Shown here: piece after piece, positions 21,840 to 31,500 of the stretch
Numbering within the stretch: position 1 is the first letter of the stretch
How the letters are laid out: each line of letters begins with the position of its first letter
IMG/VR virus record: IMGVR_UViG_3300020438_000089
Span: 1 to 41,077 of that record
From: a virus
Reading direction: 5' to 3' (one strand)
DNA: 41,077 bases
Made by a program: the position numbers and the translations under genes
The notes under the pieces: model-generated
Database searches by the model: none
What the model saw: only the letters and a program-made list of their open reading frames with translations
What the model was told of the DNA's origin: nothing

Positions 21840-23320
21840 GTTTAATAGATCTAAAACCTAGTGATGCCCTGTATCTGCAAATCATGGAAGATCTGCATAA
21901 ATATTGGGCTCCACACACAGGACAAGTAAAAGTAGGCATGCCTCTTATACAAGGAGATGTTAATACCGTTTTTATTCAGTGTGGACGTAAGTGGGGTAAG
22001 ACAGACTTCGCTGTTTACATGTTATGGAGACATGCTTTATTACATCCTGGTTCTACTTGCTACTATATAACTCCAGAACTAGCTCATGGTAGAGAACTTG
22101 TATGGCATAATGGTCGTTTAAGTCAATTTGGTAGAGAAAAAGATGATAAAGGACGTTTCTTACCAGGAGGAGCAGAACCTTTAAAAAAATATATAAAAAG
22201 TGTAGCTAATACTGATTCACGTTTAACATTTAAAAATAACAGTACAATAAAAATTGTTGGTTCAGAGAACTGGGCTGCTGCTAACGGACTTACACCTGAT
22301 TTTGTCGTATATGACGAATTTAAAGTATTTCATCGTATGTTTCATACTGAGATGAACCCAAACCGTATTGTTCGTAAAGCACCTTTAATAATAATTGGTA
22401 CACCGCCTAAGCCAGGCGACCGTAACCAAGAACAATATATGGAGTTTGCTGATGAATGTCTTAGTAGACAAGACTGTGCACACATTATCGCCTCATCTTA
22501 TGATAACCCCCACATGCCTAAAGAGGAGATCGACAGGGAAATTGAAAAGCTCAGGCTACGTGGTGAAAATGATGTTATCAAACGAGAGTATTTTGGAGAA
22601 ATTAGTTTGGGAGGAAGGAACGCTATTTTCCCCATGTTTGATGCCAAAAAAGTCAAACGATTTTCAGGAGTAATGAATGATATACGAAAGGATCTTAAGA
22701 AGCTTGATTGGTACTGCATTACTGATCCTGGCTCCACTACTTGTTTTGCCGTTCTTTTTGCTGCTATTAATCCTTTCACTAAACAGGTGTATCTTCTTGA
22801 TGAGATTTACGAAACTGATCAATCTAATACAACAATTCGCCAGATATATCCTAGGATCAAGGCTAAGATGAAGGAACTAAATCCTTACATAGAAGTAGAT
22901 GATTGGTGCAAAGTATATGATGAAGCCGCAGCTTGGTTTGCTACAGAGCTAATGGGTCAATTTGGAGATTACTTTATGCCTACAGCAAAGCATTTACATA
23001 AGAAAGAAAATGGGTTGTCCCTATGTAAAGATCAGATGGTATATGAAACATTAAACATATCAGATCGCATGAAGAAGCTTACATGGGAATGTCAAAACTA
23101 TGTAAGAGATGACAAAGGGAATATACCTAAGAAAAATGATCATTTAATTGACTGTTGGCGTTACTTAAATGCAGCCGCTAATTATGATATGAATGAAGTT
23201 ATAGAGAAGAAAGATATAAAAGATGACGACAAAAGAACAATGATACGTATGGAAAAAGACTTTGATGAGTATTCTAAAGATAAAGATTGGTCCTACGTAG
23301 TAATGCCTTGGGAGGAATAA
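21836..23320 (+). CDS. terL: Terminase large subunit
   Basis: The 494-residue packaging motor has an ATPase domain with Walker A CGRKWGKT (residues 49-56) and Walker B VVYDE (Asp160/Glu161), and a C-terminal RNase H-like nuclease with acid residues in TDPGSTT (Asp297), VYDEAAAW (Asp362) and HLIDCW (Asp439). It drives DNA into the prohead through the portal and cuts the concatemer. The ATG overlaps the stop of the protease gene (ATGA). Confidence 0.95.
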   Translation: MSLIDLKPSDALYLQIMEDLHKYWAPHTGQVKVGMPLIQGDVNTVFIQCGRKWGKTDFAVYMLWRHALLHPGSTCYYITPELAHGRELVWHNGRLSQFGREKDDKGRFLPGGAEPLKKYIKSVANTDSRLTFKNNSTIKIVGSENWAAANGLTPDFVVYDEFKVFHRMFHTEMNPNRIVRKAPLIIIGTPPKPGDRNQEQYMEFADECLSRQDCAHIIASSYDNPHMPKEEIDREIEKLRLRGENDVIKREYFGEISLGGRNAIFPMFDAKKVKRFSGVMNDIRKDLKKLDWYCITDPGSTTCFAVLFAAINPFTKQVYLLDEIYETDQSNTTIRQIYPRIKAKMKELNPYIEVDDWCKVYDEAAAWFATELMGQFGDYFMPTAKHLHKKENGLSLCKDQMVYETLNISDRMKKLTWECQNYVRDDKGNIPKKNDHLIDCWRYLNAAANYDMNEVIEKKDIKDDDKRTMIRMEKDFDEYSKDKDWSYVVMPWEE

Positions 23321-23323
23321 ACT

Positions 23324-23566
23324 ATGGATATTACACAAATTTCAATAATTTTTTCAATTTTATCTTGCATTTTAAGCATGATTCTGTTACCTTTTACTCT
23401 GTATGCTCTGATTTTGGTAAAAAGTTTGGAAAAACAAACCCATACCGTACAATTTATGCCAGTTGACCAAGCTGTTAAAGACAAGTTTGGTGAATCTGAT
23501 AATGTAATAGATGAAATAAATCAAGAGCAACAAGATGAGAATGAAGAAATCTACCGTATGGTATAG
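23324..23566 (+). CDS. Small membrane protein between terminase and portal genes
   Basis: The 80-residue product has one or two hydrophobic helices (ISIIFSILSCILSMILLPFT and LYALILV, residues 5-32) and an acidic, soluble tail. No family is recognised. It could be a late inner-membrane protein related to lysis. Confidence 0.6.
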   Translation: MDITQISIIFSILSCILSMILLPFTLYALILVKSLEKQTHTVQFMPVDQAVKDKFGESDNVIDEINQEQQDENEEIYRMV

Positions 23567-23574
23567 GAGCATAA

Positions 23575-25689
23575 ATGAGTTTTTTTGACGATATAGCAGC
23601 AGATAGCCCTGATAAAATCAATGTAAAACCATTCCATGCTATAGAAAAAGACGATGAAAAAGCAGTATTAACGTGGTGTAATAAGGTAGTAGGAACATTA
23701 GAGAAACAATCAATATCTAGAAACGCAAGTATAAGAAAAAATTTAGAAACATATAGAGGCATAGCAGCCTCGGTTCTTAGAAGTGATATCCGAAGATCAG
23801 AGCGACAATTTCTTCAGAGAGTAAACAAGTTTGTAGTCAATCACTTACATGACATGACTGAAACTCGTATATCCCAACTATCACGTCTAAAACCTGCTGT
23901 TAATGTATTACCTACGAATGATGAATACGAAGATAGAAGTGCTGCAAAAGCTACTAAGTATCTTATGGATCATTTATGGTATATAAATAATATAGATGAA
24001 GTACGTCAAAAGATGTTACGTAATGCATTTATATTTGGAGAATCTTATTGCTTTATTACATGGAATAAGAATAAAGGTGATTTACATCCTATGTACGTAA
24101 AGGCTAGGGATATGGGAATACCTTTAACCATGGTAAATGATCAAGGAGAACCTTTAATAGGCAGTGATGGTAATCCTATGATTATGGACCCTAAAGATCC
24201 AGTACATATAGGTGATATAGATTATGAGATAGAATGTCCCTGGAGAGTATTACTACAAAGACAAAAAACTATTGATAAAGTAGAGTATTGCTTTAGAATA
24301 AGTGTAGAATCTACAGAAACTCTTAAAAAAGAATATCCTGATAGAGCTAAAAAGTTAAAACAAACTACTAACGTAAAAGCTTTTGATGCAGACACATTAA
24401 CAGACCACTTATTAGAAGAAGATACAGTAATATATGAGTTTTATCATAAAGCTACTAAATACTGCAAAAATGGGTATTATGTAAAGTTTACTAACGATGT
24501 AATATTAGAGATGAGTGAGTTAAAATTTTCTCATGGACAGTTACCTTTTGTAAGGTTTACTGATATGGATGTACCTGAAGTTCTTAATGGTATATCTCAA
24601 TATGAAATGGTTAGACCTATTCAGAATATGCATGACAATTTATCTACCTTATTAGCTAAAAATATTTATCTTATGGGACACTCTAAATGGGTTATGCCTA
24701 GAGGCGCATGTAAGATAGAATCATTAGGTAATGATAATACTATTGTTCAATATCAAGGTCCAGTAGCTCCTCAGATGATGCAAACGATGCCTAATCCTCC
24801 TGAAGCGTATAACTTTAGAAATATGTTACGTGAAGAGATGGGTCAGATATATGGTATTCAAGGGGTATCTAGAGGAACACCTCCTAAAGGTATTACTGCG
24901 GCTGTAGCTTTACAGTTTCTTAATGAACAAGAGCAAGAACGTAATAGTACAACAGTTATTAAACATAATGACATGATTAAAGATATTGCTAAAATGACAT
25001 TAGCTGTATGTGGAGATTACTACGATGCAGATGATGGACGTATGTTACGTATTGTTGGAAAAAATAACAAATATGCCATACGACATTTTGATACTGCTAA
25101 TTTAAATAAAAATTATGATATTAGATTAGAGTTAGGTACAGGATTACCTGAATCTAAAGCAGGTAAAATACAACGTATTGTAGAAATAATGCAAATGAAA
25201 CCAGATCTATTGTCTAATGAAAGATGGATCGACTTACTAGATCTAGGCGACACTGAGAAAATGAATAATTTATTAACTGTAGCTGTAAGAGCTGCTGAGT
25301 CTGAGAATGAAGATATGATGGCAGGTAGACCTGTAGGAGACCCAGAGGATTTTGAAGATCATATATTACATTGGAAGGTTCACACAAAAGCTATACAGGA
25401 ACGTACATTCAAAGAAGAATGTCCTCCTGAGTTAAGAGAGGAAATGTTAGAGCATATATCTATACACGAATTTTTAATGGTAGAAAAAGCAAAAGTTAAT
25501 CCTGGGTTTGAAGCTAAATTAGCCGAACTACCTAACTTTCCAATTTTTCCTAACGGATTTGTACCAAGATCAGTAGAGCAACAAAGATTAATAGTACAAG
25601 GAGAAGCTAACCAAGGATTACCTATAACAGGAAATATACCAGGCGAAGATAAGTCAGAAATAACAGAACAGGGAGAAAACAATGAGTGA
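23575..25689 (+). CDS. Portal protein
   Basis: The 704-residue protein has the size, position and helical composition of podovirus portals. Recognisable segments are RMNKFVVNHLHDM-like wing helices near residue 85, WRVLLQRQKTIDKVEYCF in the middle, and NFRNMLREEMGQIYGIQGVS followed by RGTPPKGITAAVALQFLNEQ, typical of portal crown and stem regions. It forms the dodecameric vertex through which DNA is packaged. GGAGC lies upstream of the ATG, and its end overlaps the scaffold gene by eight bases. Confidence 0.85.
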   Translation: MSFFDDIAADSPDKINVKPFHAIEKDDEKAVLTWCNKVVGTLEKQSISRNASIRKNLETYRGIAASVLRSDIRRSERQFLQRVNKFVVNHLHDMTETRISQLSRLKPAVNVLPTNDEYEDRSAAKATKYLMDHLWYINNIDEVRQKMLRNAFIFGESYCFITWNKNKGDLHPMYVKARDMGIPLTMVNDQGEPLIGSDGNPMIMDPKDPVHIGDIDYEIECPWRVLLQRQKTIDKVEYCFRISVESTETLKKEYPDRAKKLKQTTNVKAFDADTLTDHLLEEDTVIYEFYHKATKYCKNGYYVKFTNDVILEMSELKFSHGQLPFVRFTDMDVPEVLNGISQYEMVRPIQNMHDNLSTLLAKNIYLMGHSKWVMPRGACKIESLGNDNTIVQYQGPVAPQMMQTMPNPPEAYNFRNMLREEMGQIYGIQGVSRGTPPKGITAAVALQFLNEQEQERNSTTVIKHNDMIKDIAKMTLAVCGDYYDADDGRMLRIVGKNNKYAIRHFDTANLNKNYDIRLELGTGLPESKAGKIQRIVEIMQMKPDLLSNERWIDLLDLGDTEKMNNLLTVAVRAAESENEDMMAGRPVGDPEDFEDHILHWKVHTKAIQERTFKEECPPELREEMLEHISIHEFLMVEKAKVNPGFEAKLAELPNFPIFPNGFVPRSVEQQRLIVQGEANQGLPITGNIPGEDKSEITEQGENNE

Positions 25690-26827
25690 AATTAACGAAA
25701 ATGCTGTGCAAGAAGTTAATCAAGAAGTTGATTTAGCACCAGAAGCAAATGAAAATGCTGCTGTACTATCTTTTGATGAACTTGATCAATTAACTGATGG
25801 CAGAGAAGGAGCAGAGTTACTAAGTGAAGGTAAAAGTAAGAAAGAGAGCGCGCCAAAAGAGAACAAATCAGACTCTAAAGAAGCAGGTGACGCAAAAGAG
25901 GTTGACGTTGCAGAAGAAGCGATTGAAGAGGAAATTAAAAAGATCCTTGCGAAACAAGGCGAAGGGGACGTTGAGTTATATGCTAACACGTCCTTTAAAC
26001 ATAAAGTAGATGGAGAAGAAGTAGACGTAGAATTACAAGAACTTCTCAATAATTATAGTGGAAAAATGTCTTATGATAAAAAGTTTCAAGAGTTTTCTAG
26101 TGAAAGAAAAGATTTTGAAACGTATAAAGAAACATACGATAAAGATATAGAGCAAATTAATGGATATATAACAAAATTTGCTGAAAAAATTAAAAGTAAT
26201 GATGCTATGGGAGCATTAGAATATTTTGCAGAGTTTTCCGGTATGAAGCCTCACGAGTTTAAGAGGGAACTTCTAAACCAAATAGCTCCAGAAGTATTTC
26301 GACTCAATGAAATGAGCCCAGAGCAGCTACAAGCGGAAGATTTACGTACTCAAAACGAATATCTACTGCGACAACAAGAGTCTGAACAGAAACGATCCCA
26401 GGAACAGCATTCCCAAAAGGAACTAGAAATGGAAATCGCCAATGCTCAGGAAGCTCACAATATCTCGGATGAGGCTTTTCAAAATGCCTACCAGGAACTT
26501 ATGGATGGAGAATTTGAAGGTAATATTACTCCTGCTGTTATAGCTGATTATTATGTACATAGTCAAGCTTTCTCCAAAGCAGAAGAAGCATTAACTCAAG
26601 TTGATCCTATACTTGCGCAACAAGACAACATTCTTGAAACCCTTCAAAAGATTGTAATGGAGAACCCTTCTTTTGATAATGAGGATCTTGTGGAAATTGT
26701 AAAAGACGTTTATGGTGACATTAAGAAAACAGCATCTAAATCTGTTTCAAAAAAGGTTGAGCCTAAGGAACAGGTAAAAAAGGAGCCCAAATCTAAAGAA
26801 GATTATTTAGAGTGGGATGATTTATAA
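25682..26827 (+). CDS. Scaffolding protein
   Basis: The 381-residue, strongly acidic protein is rich in Glu, Lys and Gln with long coiled-coil stretches (residues 130-250) and a Lys-rich C-terminal tail (KKTASKSVSKKVEPKEQVKK) that would contact the capsid protein. The segment HKVDGEEVDVELQELLNNYS is typical of phage scaffolds and capsid-assembly proteins. Its position between portal and capsid genes supports the call. I see no protease motif in it. Confidence 0.85.
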   Translation: MSEINENAVQEVNQEVDLAPEANENAAVLSFDELDQLTDGREGAELLSEGKSKKESAPKENKSDSKEAGDAKEVDVAEEAIEEEIKKILAKQGEGDVELYANTSFKHKVDGEEVDVELQELLNNYSGKMSYDKKFQEFSSERKDFETYKETYDKDIEQINGYITKFAEKIKSNDAMGALEYFAEFSGMKPHEFKRELLNQIAPEVFRLNEMSPEQLQAEDLRTQNEYLLRQQESEQKRSQEQHSQKELEMEIANAQEAHNISDEAFQNAYQELMDGEFEGNITPAVIADYYVHSQAFSKAEEALTQVDPILAQQDNILETLQKIVMENPSFDNEDLVEIVKDVYGDIKKTASKSVSKKVEPKEQVKKEPKSKEDYLEWDDL

Positions 26828-26849
26828 ACTTAATTAAAGGAGACATATT

Positions 26850-28079
26850 ATGTCAGACCAATTTCAAGGTGTCCATCACGATGGAACATTGACTTTATCC
26901 GATGCGTCTAAATTATTTAAAATTAAGTACGAGAAGCTTTCTGAAAATGTATATAATTCAGCTAACGTACTTTTAGGACGTGTTAAAAAGTCATACAATT
27001 TTACAGGTAAACAACTACAATTAACAGTACCTCAATCTTTTGCTGGTGGTGTTGGTTCAGGTGTTTTACCAAAACCAAACGTAGCTCAGTATAGTGAAGC
27101 TATCATCAAAGCTAAAAAAGTTTATGCTGTTGTAGAAATCGACAGAGAAACAATTAAAGCTGCTTTATCTGATGAAGGTGCTTTCGTACGTGCTACAAAA
27201 GAAGTAGTTAAGAAAGGTGTTGAATCTTATATGAGAAACATGTCTCGTATTCTTTTCAATGACGGAACTGGTAAACTAGGTACAGTAGGTGCTAAAGACG
27301 GTACATCACTTCCACAAGTTCTTACTATTAGTGATTTCAAAGAAGCAAACTTTGAAGAAAGAGATCTTATTTCTGTAAATTCTAATGGTGGAGGTCTTTT
27401 AGAGATTACTGCTGTAGATCCAGATTTAGGAAAAATTACTGTTGACGATCCAGGTATTTCTGGACAAACAGCAGCAGCAGCAGCCGTTGCAGACGTACTT
27501 TTCATGCAGAATTCTAAAGACAGAGATCCTCTAGGGTTAAAAGCTCTTTCTAATGAAGCAGGGGCAGCAGATCTACACAGTATTACTCGTGGACGTAGAT
27601 GGCAAGCTCAAGTTAAAAATGCAGAATCAGCAGCTATTTCTACTGATATGTTGAATGAAATGATGTTAAAAGTTAAGAAGGCTTGTGGTAAGTCTCCTAA
27701 CCTTATTGTTACTTCATTTAAGCAATACGAAAAAATTCTTAACCTACTAGAAGATCAAAAAAGATATTCAGTAAATACTAGAGCTGGGCTAAAGTCTAAA
27801 TCTGGTGCTGACATCTCTTTTAGTGGTGTTGAATTTATGTCTGTTGACGGACCTATTGGGATTTTCCCAGAGCGTTTTGTTGAAGACGACAGAATCTACC
27901 TTCTAAATGATTCTCACATCCATATCTACCACAGACCTGACTTCGGTTGGTTTGATGATGATGGAACTGTTTTCCTACGTAAAGCAGGAGAAGATTCGTA
28001 TGAAGCTAGATACGGTGGTTACTTAGAAGTTTATATGAACCCATGTTTTCATGGCGTAATTAAAGGCTTGTCAATATAA
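26850..28079 (+). CDS. Major capsid protein, HK97-fold
   Basis: The 409-residue protein follows the scaffold gene with a strong AAAGGAGA site and is followed by a double terminator, as expected for the most highly expressed gene. A helical N-arm (residues 1-50) is followed by VDRETIKAALSDEGAFVRAT-like spine-helix sequence, a beta-rich insert (residues 150-215) and a C-terminal A-domain with FSGVEFMSVDGPIG and YGGYLEVYMNPC. I place it among HK97-fold capsids of podoviruses by size, place and general pattern. Confidence 0.85.
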   Translation: MSDQFQGVHHDGTLTLSDASKLFKIKYEKLSENVYNSANVLLGRVKKSYNFTGKQLQLTVPQSFAGGVGSGVLPKPNVAQYSEAIIKAKKVYAVVEIDRETIKAALSDEGAFVRATKEVVKKGVESYMRNMSRILFNDGTGKLGTVGAKDGTSLPQVLTISDFKEANFEERDLISVNSNGGGLLEITAVDPDLGKITVDDPGISGQTAAAAAVADVLFMQNSKDRDPLGLKALSNEAGAADLHSITRGRRWQAQVKNAESAAISTDMLNEMMLKVKKACGKSPNLIVTSFKQYEKILNLLEDQKRYSVNTRAGLKSKSGADISFSGVEFMSVDGPIGIFPERFVEDDRIYLLNDSHIHIYHRPDFGWFDDDGTVFLRKAGEDSYEARYGGYLEVYMNPCFHGVIKGLSI

Positions 28080-28087
28080 CCTAAAAA

Positions 28088-28144
28088 GAGGACATTCCTC
28101 CCTGGTCCTCTCCCCCTAGTTTAAAAACGGCTAGGGGGTTTTTT
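28088..28144 (+). terminator. Double stem-loop with rho-independent terminator after the capsid gene
   Basis: GAGGAC/GTCCTC (28088-28093/28105-28110) forms a first hairpin. CCCCCTAG/CTAGGGGG (28112-28119/28131-28138) forms a second, followed by six T, a classical rho-independent terminator. It would limit transcription into the tail genes and stabilise the capsid message. Confidence 0.9.
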
Positions 28145-28181
28145 AGGGAGTTACATTTGAGATTAACCAAAGGAGACAGAA

Positions 28182-28523
28182 ATGTTAAGATCAGTAAAAA
28201 GTTCACAGAGAAAAATGAGACAACTAGAATTAATTCTAGACGAAGCATCTAGTGGTGTAAGTGGAGATTTAAGTGCTAAATTAAGTGGACCAGCTAAACA
28301 TCAAGTAAAAGCTATTACATGTGATGGATCAGGGGTTGTAGAAATAGAACTAAAGCAACCATTTGCAGCACAGCCAGTAGTTATTAGAAGTAATGCTAAT
28401 AGTATTGCTCCAGGAGCTAGAAAAGGTGGATCTGGTACAGACCAGATAAAATTTACAATAGATAATGCTGGGTTAGAAACTCACATTATAATTGTAGGAT
28501 CTGATATTACAGAACAGTATTAA
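28182..28523 (+). CDS. Small structural protein, head decoration or completion candidate
   Basis: The 113-residue product has a basic helical N terminus and a beta-rich remainder (VKAITCDGSGVVEIELKQPF, DQIKFTIDNAGLETHIIIVG). It lies alone between two terminators right after the capsid gene and has an AAAGGAGA site, implying high, separately tuned expression. A decoration protein is a reasonable guess. No family is recognised. Confidence 0.7.
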   Translation: MLRSVKSSQRKMRQLELILDEASSGVSGDLSAKLSGPAKHQVKAITCDGSGVVEIELKQPFAAQPVVIRSNANSIAPGARKGGSGTDQIKFTIDNAGLETHIIIVGSDITEQY

Positions 28524-28530
28524 GTAAGTT

Positions 28531-28551
28531 AGCCCCTTCGGGGGCTTTTTT
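28531..28551 (+). terminator. Rho-independent terminator with TTCG tetraloop
   Basis: AGCCCC-TTCG-GGGGCT followed by T residues (T run 28546-28551) is a compact, stable terminator that separates the small structural gene from the fibre gene. Confidence 0.95.
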
Positions 28552-28560
28552 GGAGATATA

Positions 28561-31500
28561 ATGGCATCTACGGACAAGAAAAAATTTAAAATTACAGAAA
28601 GTAGCAAACAAGCTAGTGTAGATATTACGTCTGATAAAATAATATTACCTGCGGATTCTGCTGATCACTTACTAGTAGCTACTATTCCAAGCGGTGCAAA
28701 CGTAAATGACACTGTAAACGTAGAAGTAGAAATGTCTCCTGATGGCGAAAATTGGTGCGATGCTCTGGTAAAACAATCTGTAACTACAGCAGGAAGCACA
28801 ACATCAGAAGTTAAAGGAAATGAACAATATGCCGACCTTACCGTTAATAGTCCAGTATTTAATGGACATGCCAAAGGATCGTTAAGTTTTGATAACTCGG
28901 GTAACACTACTACAGAAGATGCAGGTACTAGAGATTTTATGCATCAACATATAGAAGCCAATAAATGCTTTAATCAAAGTATGTGGATAAAATCAAGTAC
29001 AGCACCGACTACTACATATAAGCCTGTCCTATTTAGACATGGCGGCTACGATAACTTTGAAAATCAAAAAGTGGTTAAACTAGATTCTAGTACAACTACA
29101 ACTTTTGCTATTACAGTTAGTAACCCAGGATCAGGTAATCTATTTTACATAGACGCAGTAAGTTCAGCTACAGCAGTAGACCTAGTAGAAGGAAACACAT
29201 ATATATTTGATCAGTCAGATTCAAGTAGTGCTGGACATCCTTTAAGATTTTCTACAACTTCTAATGGTAGTCATGGAGGCGGATCAGAATATACAACAGG
29301 GGTAACAGTAGTAGGAACTCCAGGATCAGCCGGAGCATATACAAAAATAGTTGTAGCAGATAGTGCTCCTACTTTATATTATTATTGTACACAACATTCA
29401 GGAATGGGGGGACAACTTAATACATTAACAGCAACATTATTACATACTACTCAAAATCTATCTCAAAATGTTAGTTTTTCAAATAGCCAGTTATTAGCAT
29501 CAGGACATGTCTCTGCTAATGGGTATGCATCTCATATAGGAGATCCCTATAAAAATTGGTCCATTATTACGTGGTACACGCCTAAAGATGAGGATAATAC
29601 TACCGATATAGACGGTCCTAAACTAACTGTAAATGCATCCGGAGCAGGTGCTAGATTCACTATAGAGCATAGTAATTATATAGGAAGCACTCACTATTCT
29701 AGAGCACAAGTAAATGCAGGTTACTATAATTTATACGCATCTTCTGGCACTATTCCACAGTTGGGTACGGGTAGGTATATGTTTCCAGGAGGCGCTTCCG
29801 GTTATTATGATAATGTACATGGAAATAAAGCATGTGTACTCAACTCTAGTTTCCTTACAGCAATTACTTGTGAACATGATGTTACTACCGGACAAACTAT
29901 TATGACCACAAGAATGTATAACCACCTAGGGGTTCAGAGGACAAATTATGTAAACACATTTGTTCCGACTACTACCTGGACGACCGCTCCTGCTCTTATA
30001 TATGGTACTGACGAGTTTATGGCATATGATATAAAACTAACCGATGCTGAGATAGAGGCACATTTTACAAATCACCCTACTTCTTTTGCTTATTCTACAT
30101 CACAAGCAGATACTCTTACTACTACACCTTGTATAGCTCCAACAGACCCTACTAACTTAAGTACATGGTCTAATGCTATACTTTATCTTAGAGGAGGCGA
30201 TGCCTCAGGAGATTCTTCAACAGCTCTACAAAATGTAGCTGGGGCTAATACACATTTTCCTGCATCAATACCTAAAGGAAGTTCTTCTGCTAATTTAGTT
30301 TTTTCTTCTGTACCTAATAAAGGTACTTATCTAACATCTAATGATAGTCAAGATGCTTTTACTGTTAGTAGTAATCTGTCTATATCAGGTTGGTTTAAAA
30401 CTACTGATACAGGTACTCTTTTTAGTAATACAGAAGGAGCTTTAACTGATGGATTAAAAATGGAAGTTAATGCCAGTAATATGGTACTTACTCTCATAGA
30501 TAGTAGCCAAACTGTAACAGCTTCCTCAGATGTAGATGATGGAGAATGGCATCACTTAGTTGTAACAAAGCCCTCAGGAACAACACCTACTATAAAAATA
30601 TATGTAGATGGAGTAGAAAAAGTTTCTACCACCGTATCTACTATATCTAATGATGATTTAAGAGGAGGTAACGGATTTACCCTACTAGGAGATGGACAAA
30701 ATAATGTTAACGCAACAAGTCCTGCTTCTACAGATAGTTCAAAATTAAATGCTTCCCTATCTAATTGGTCTTTACATACTGAAGTTCTTAGTGCTAATGC
30801 AGTTTCACAATTATATAGTAATGGACACGTTCGTAATATAAAGAATTTACCAGGTGTATCAGTAAGCAGTATAGAGGCTTGGTGGCAATTAGCAGATGCT
30901 TCTAACCCTCAAAATGATTTAGCCAAATCTAACCCTTTAGCGTATCAAGACGGAGCTTCAGCAGCCCTGACTAGTAAGTTAGTAAATTCAGATGGAGCTA
31001 CTTACGTAAATGGGAGTATAAATGGTAATGCTATAACAATGTCACTTACTAAATCATTTAATTTTACAACAAATAAATGGGTATCTACAGCAGATCAAGA
31101 TGCTGCTATATGCCTTTCATTTAACGGCTTTGAAGAACAAGCAGAGTATTTTGCACTATGGAAATGTACTCAAACAGTACCCTCAGGGTCGGTTAACATA
31201 TTAGATGGTGGATGGCATAATCTCATACTATCTTATAGAGGTATAAACGATTTGACAGGTAATAATAATGTTGTAGCAGGAAATACAGAAGTAAGATTTG
31301 GTGTAGGAGATGGCGCAACAGATGAAGAATATCATTTTAATCTGAGTATAGATGGATACCCTATGGCACTTGTATCAGGAACGGATAAGGTAGGAGCTGA
31401 TTACATAGGGGGATTAGGATCTACATTAGCTACAGAAACTATTGATGGCGTATCTAAAAATGTAAAATTTGTAATAGAAAATAGGCATTTAAGATATGAT

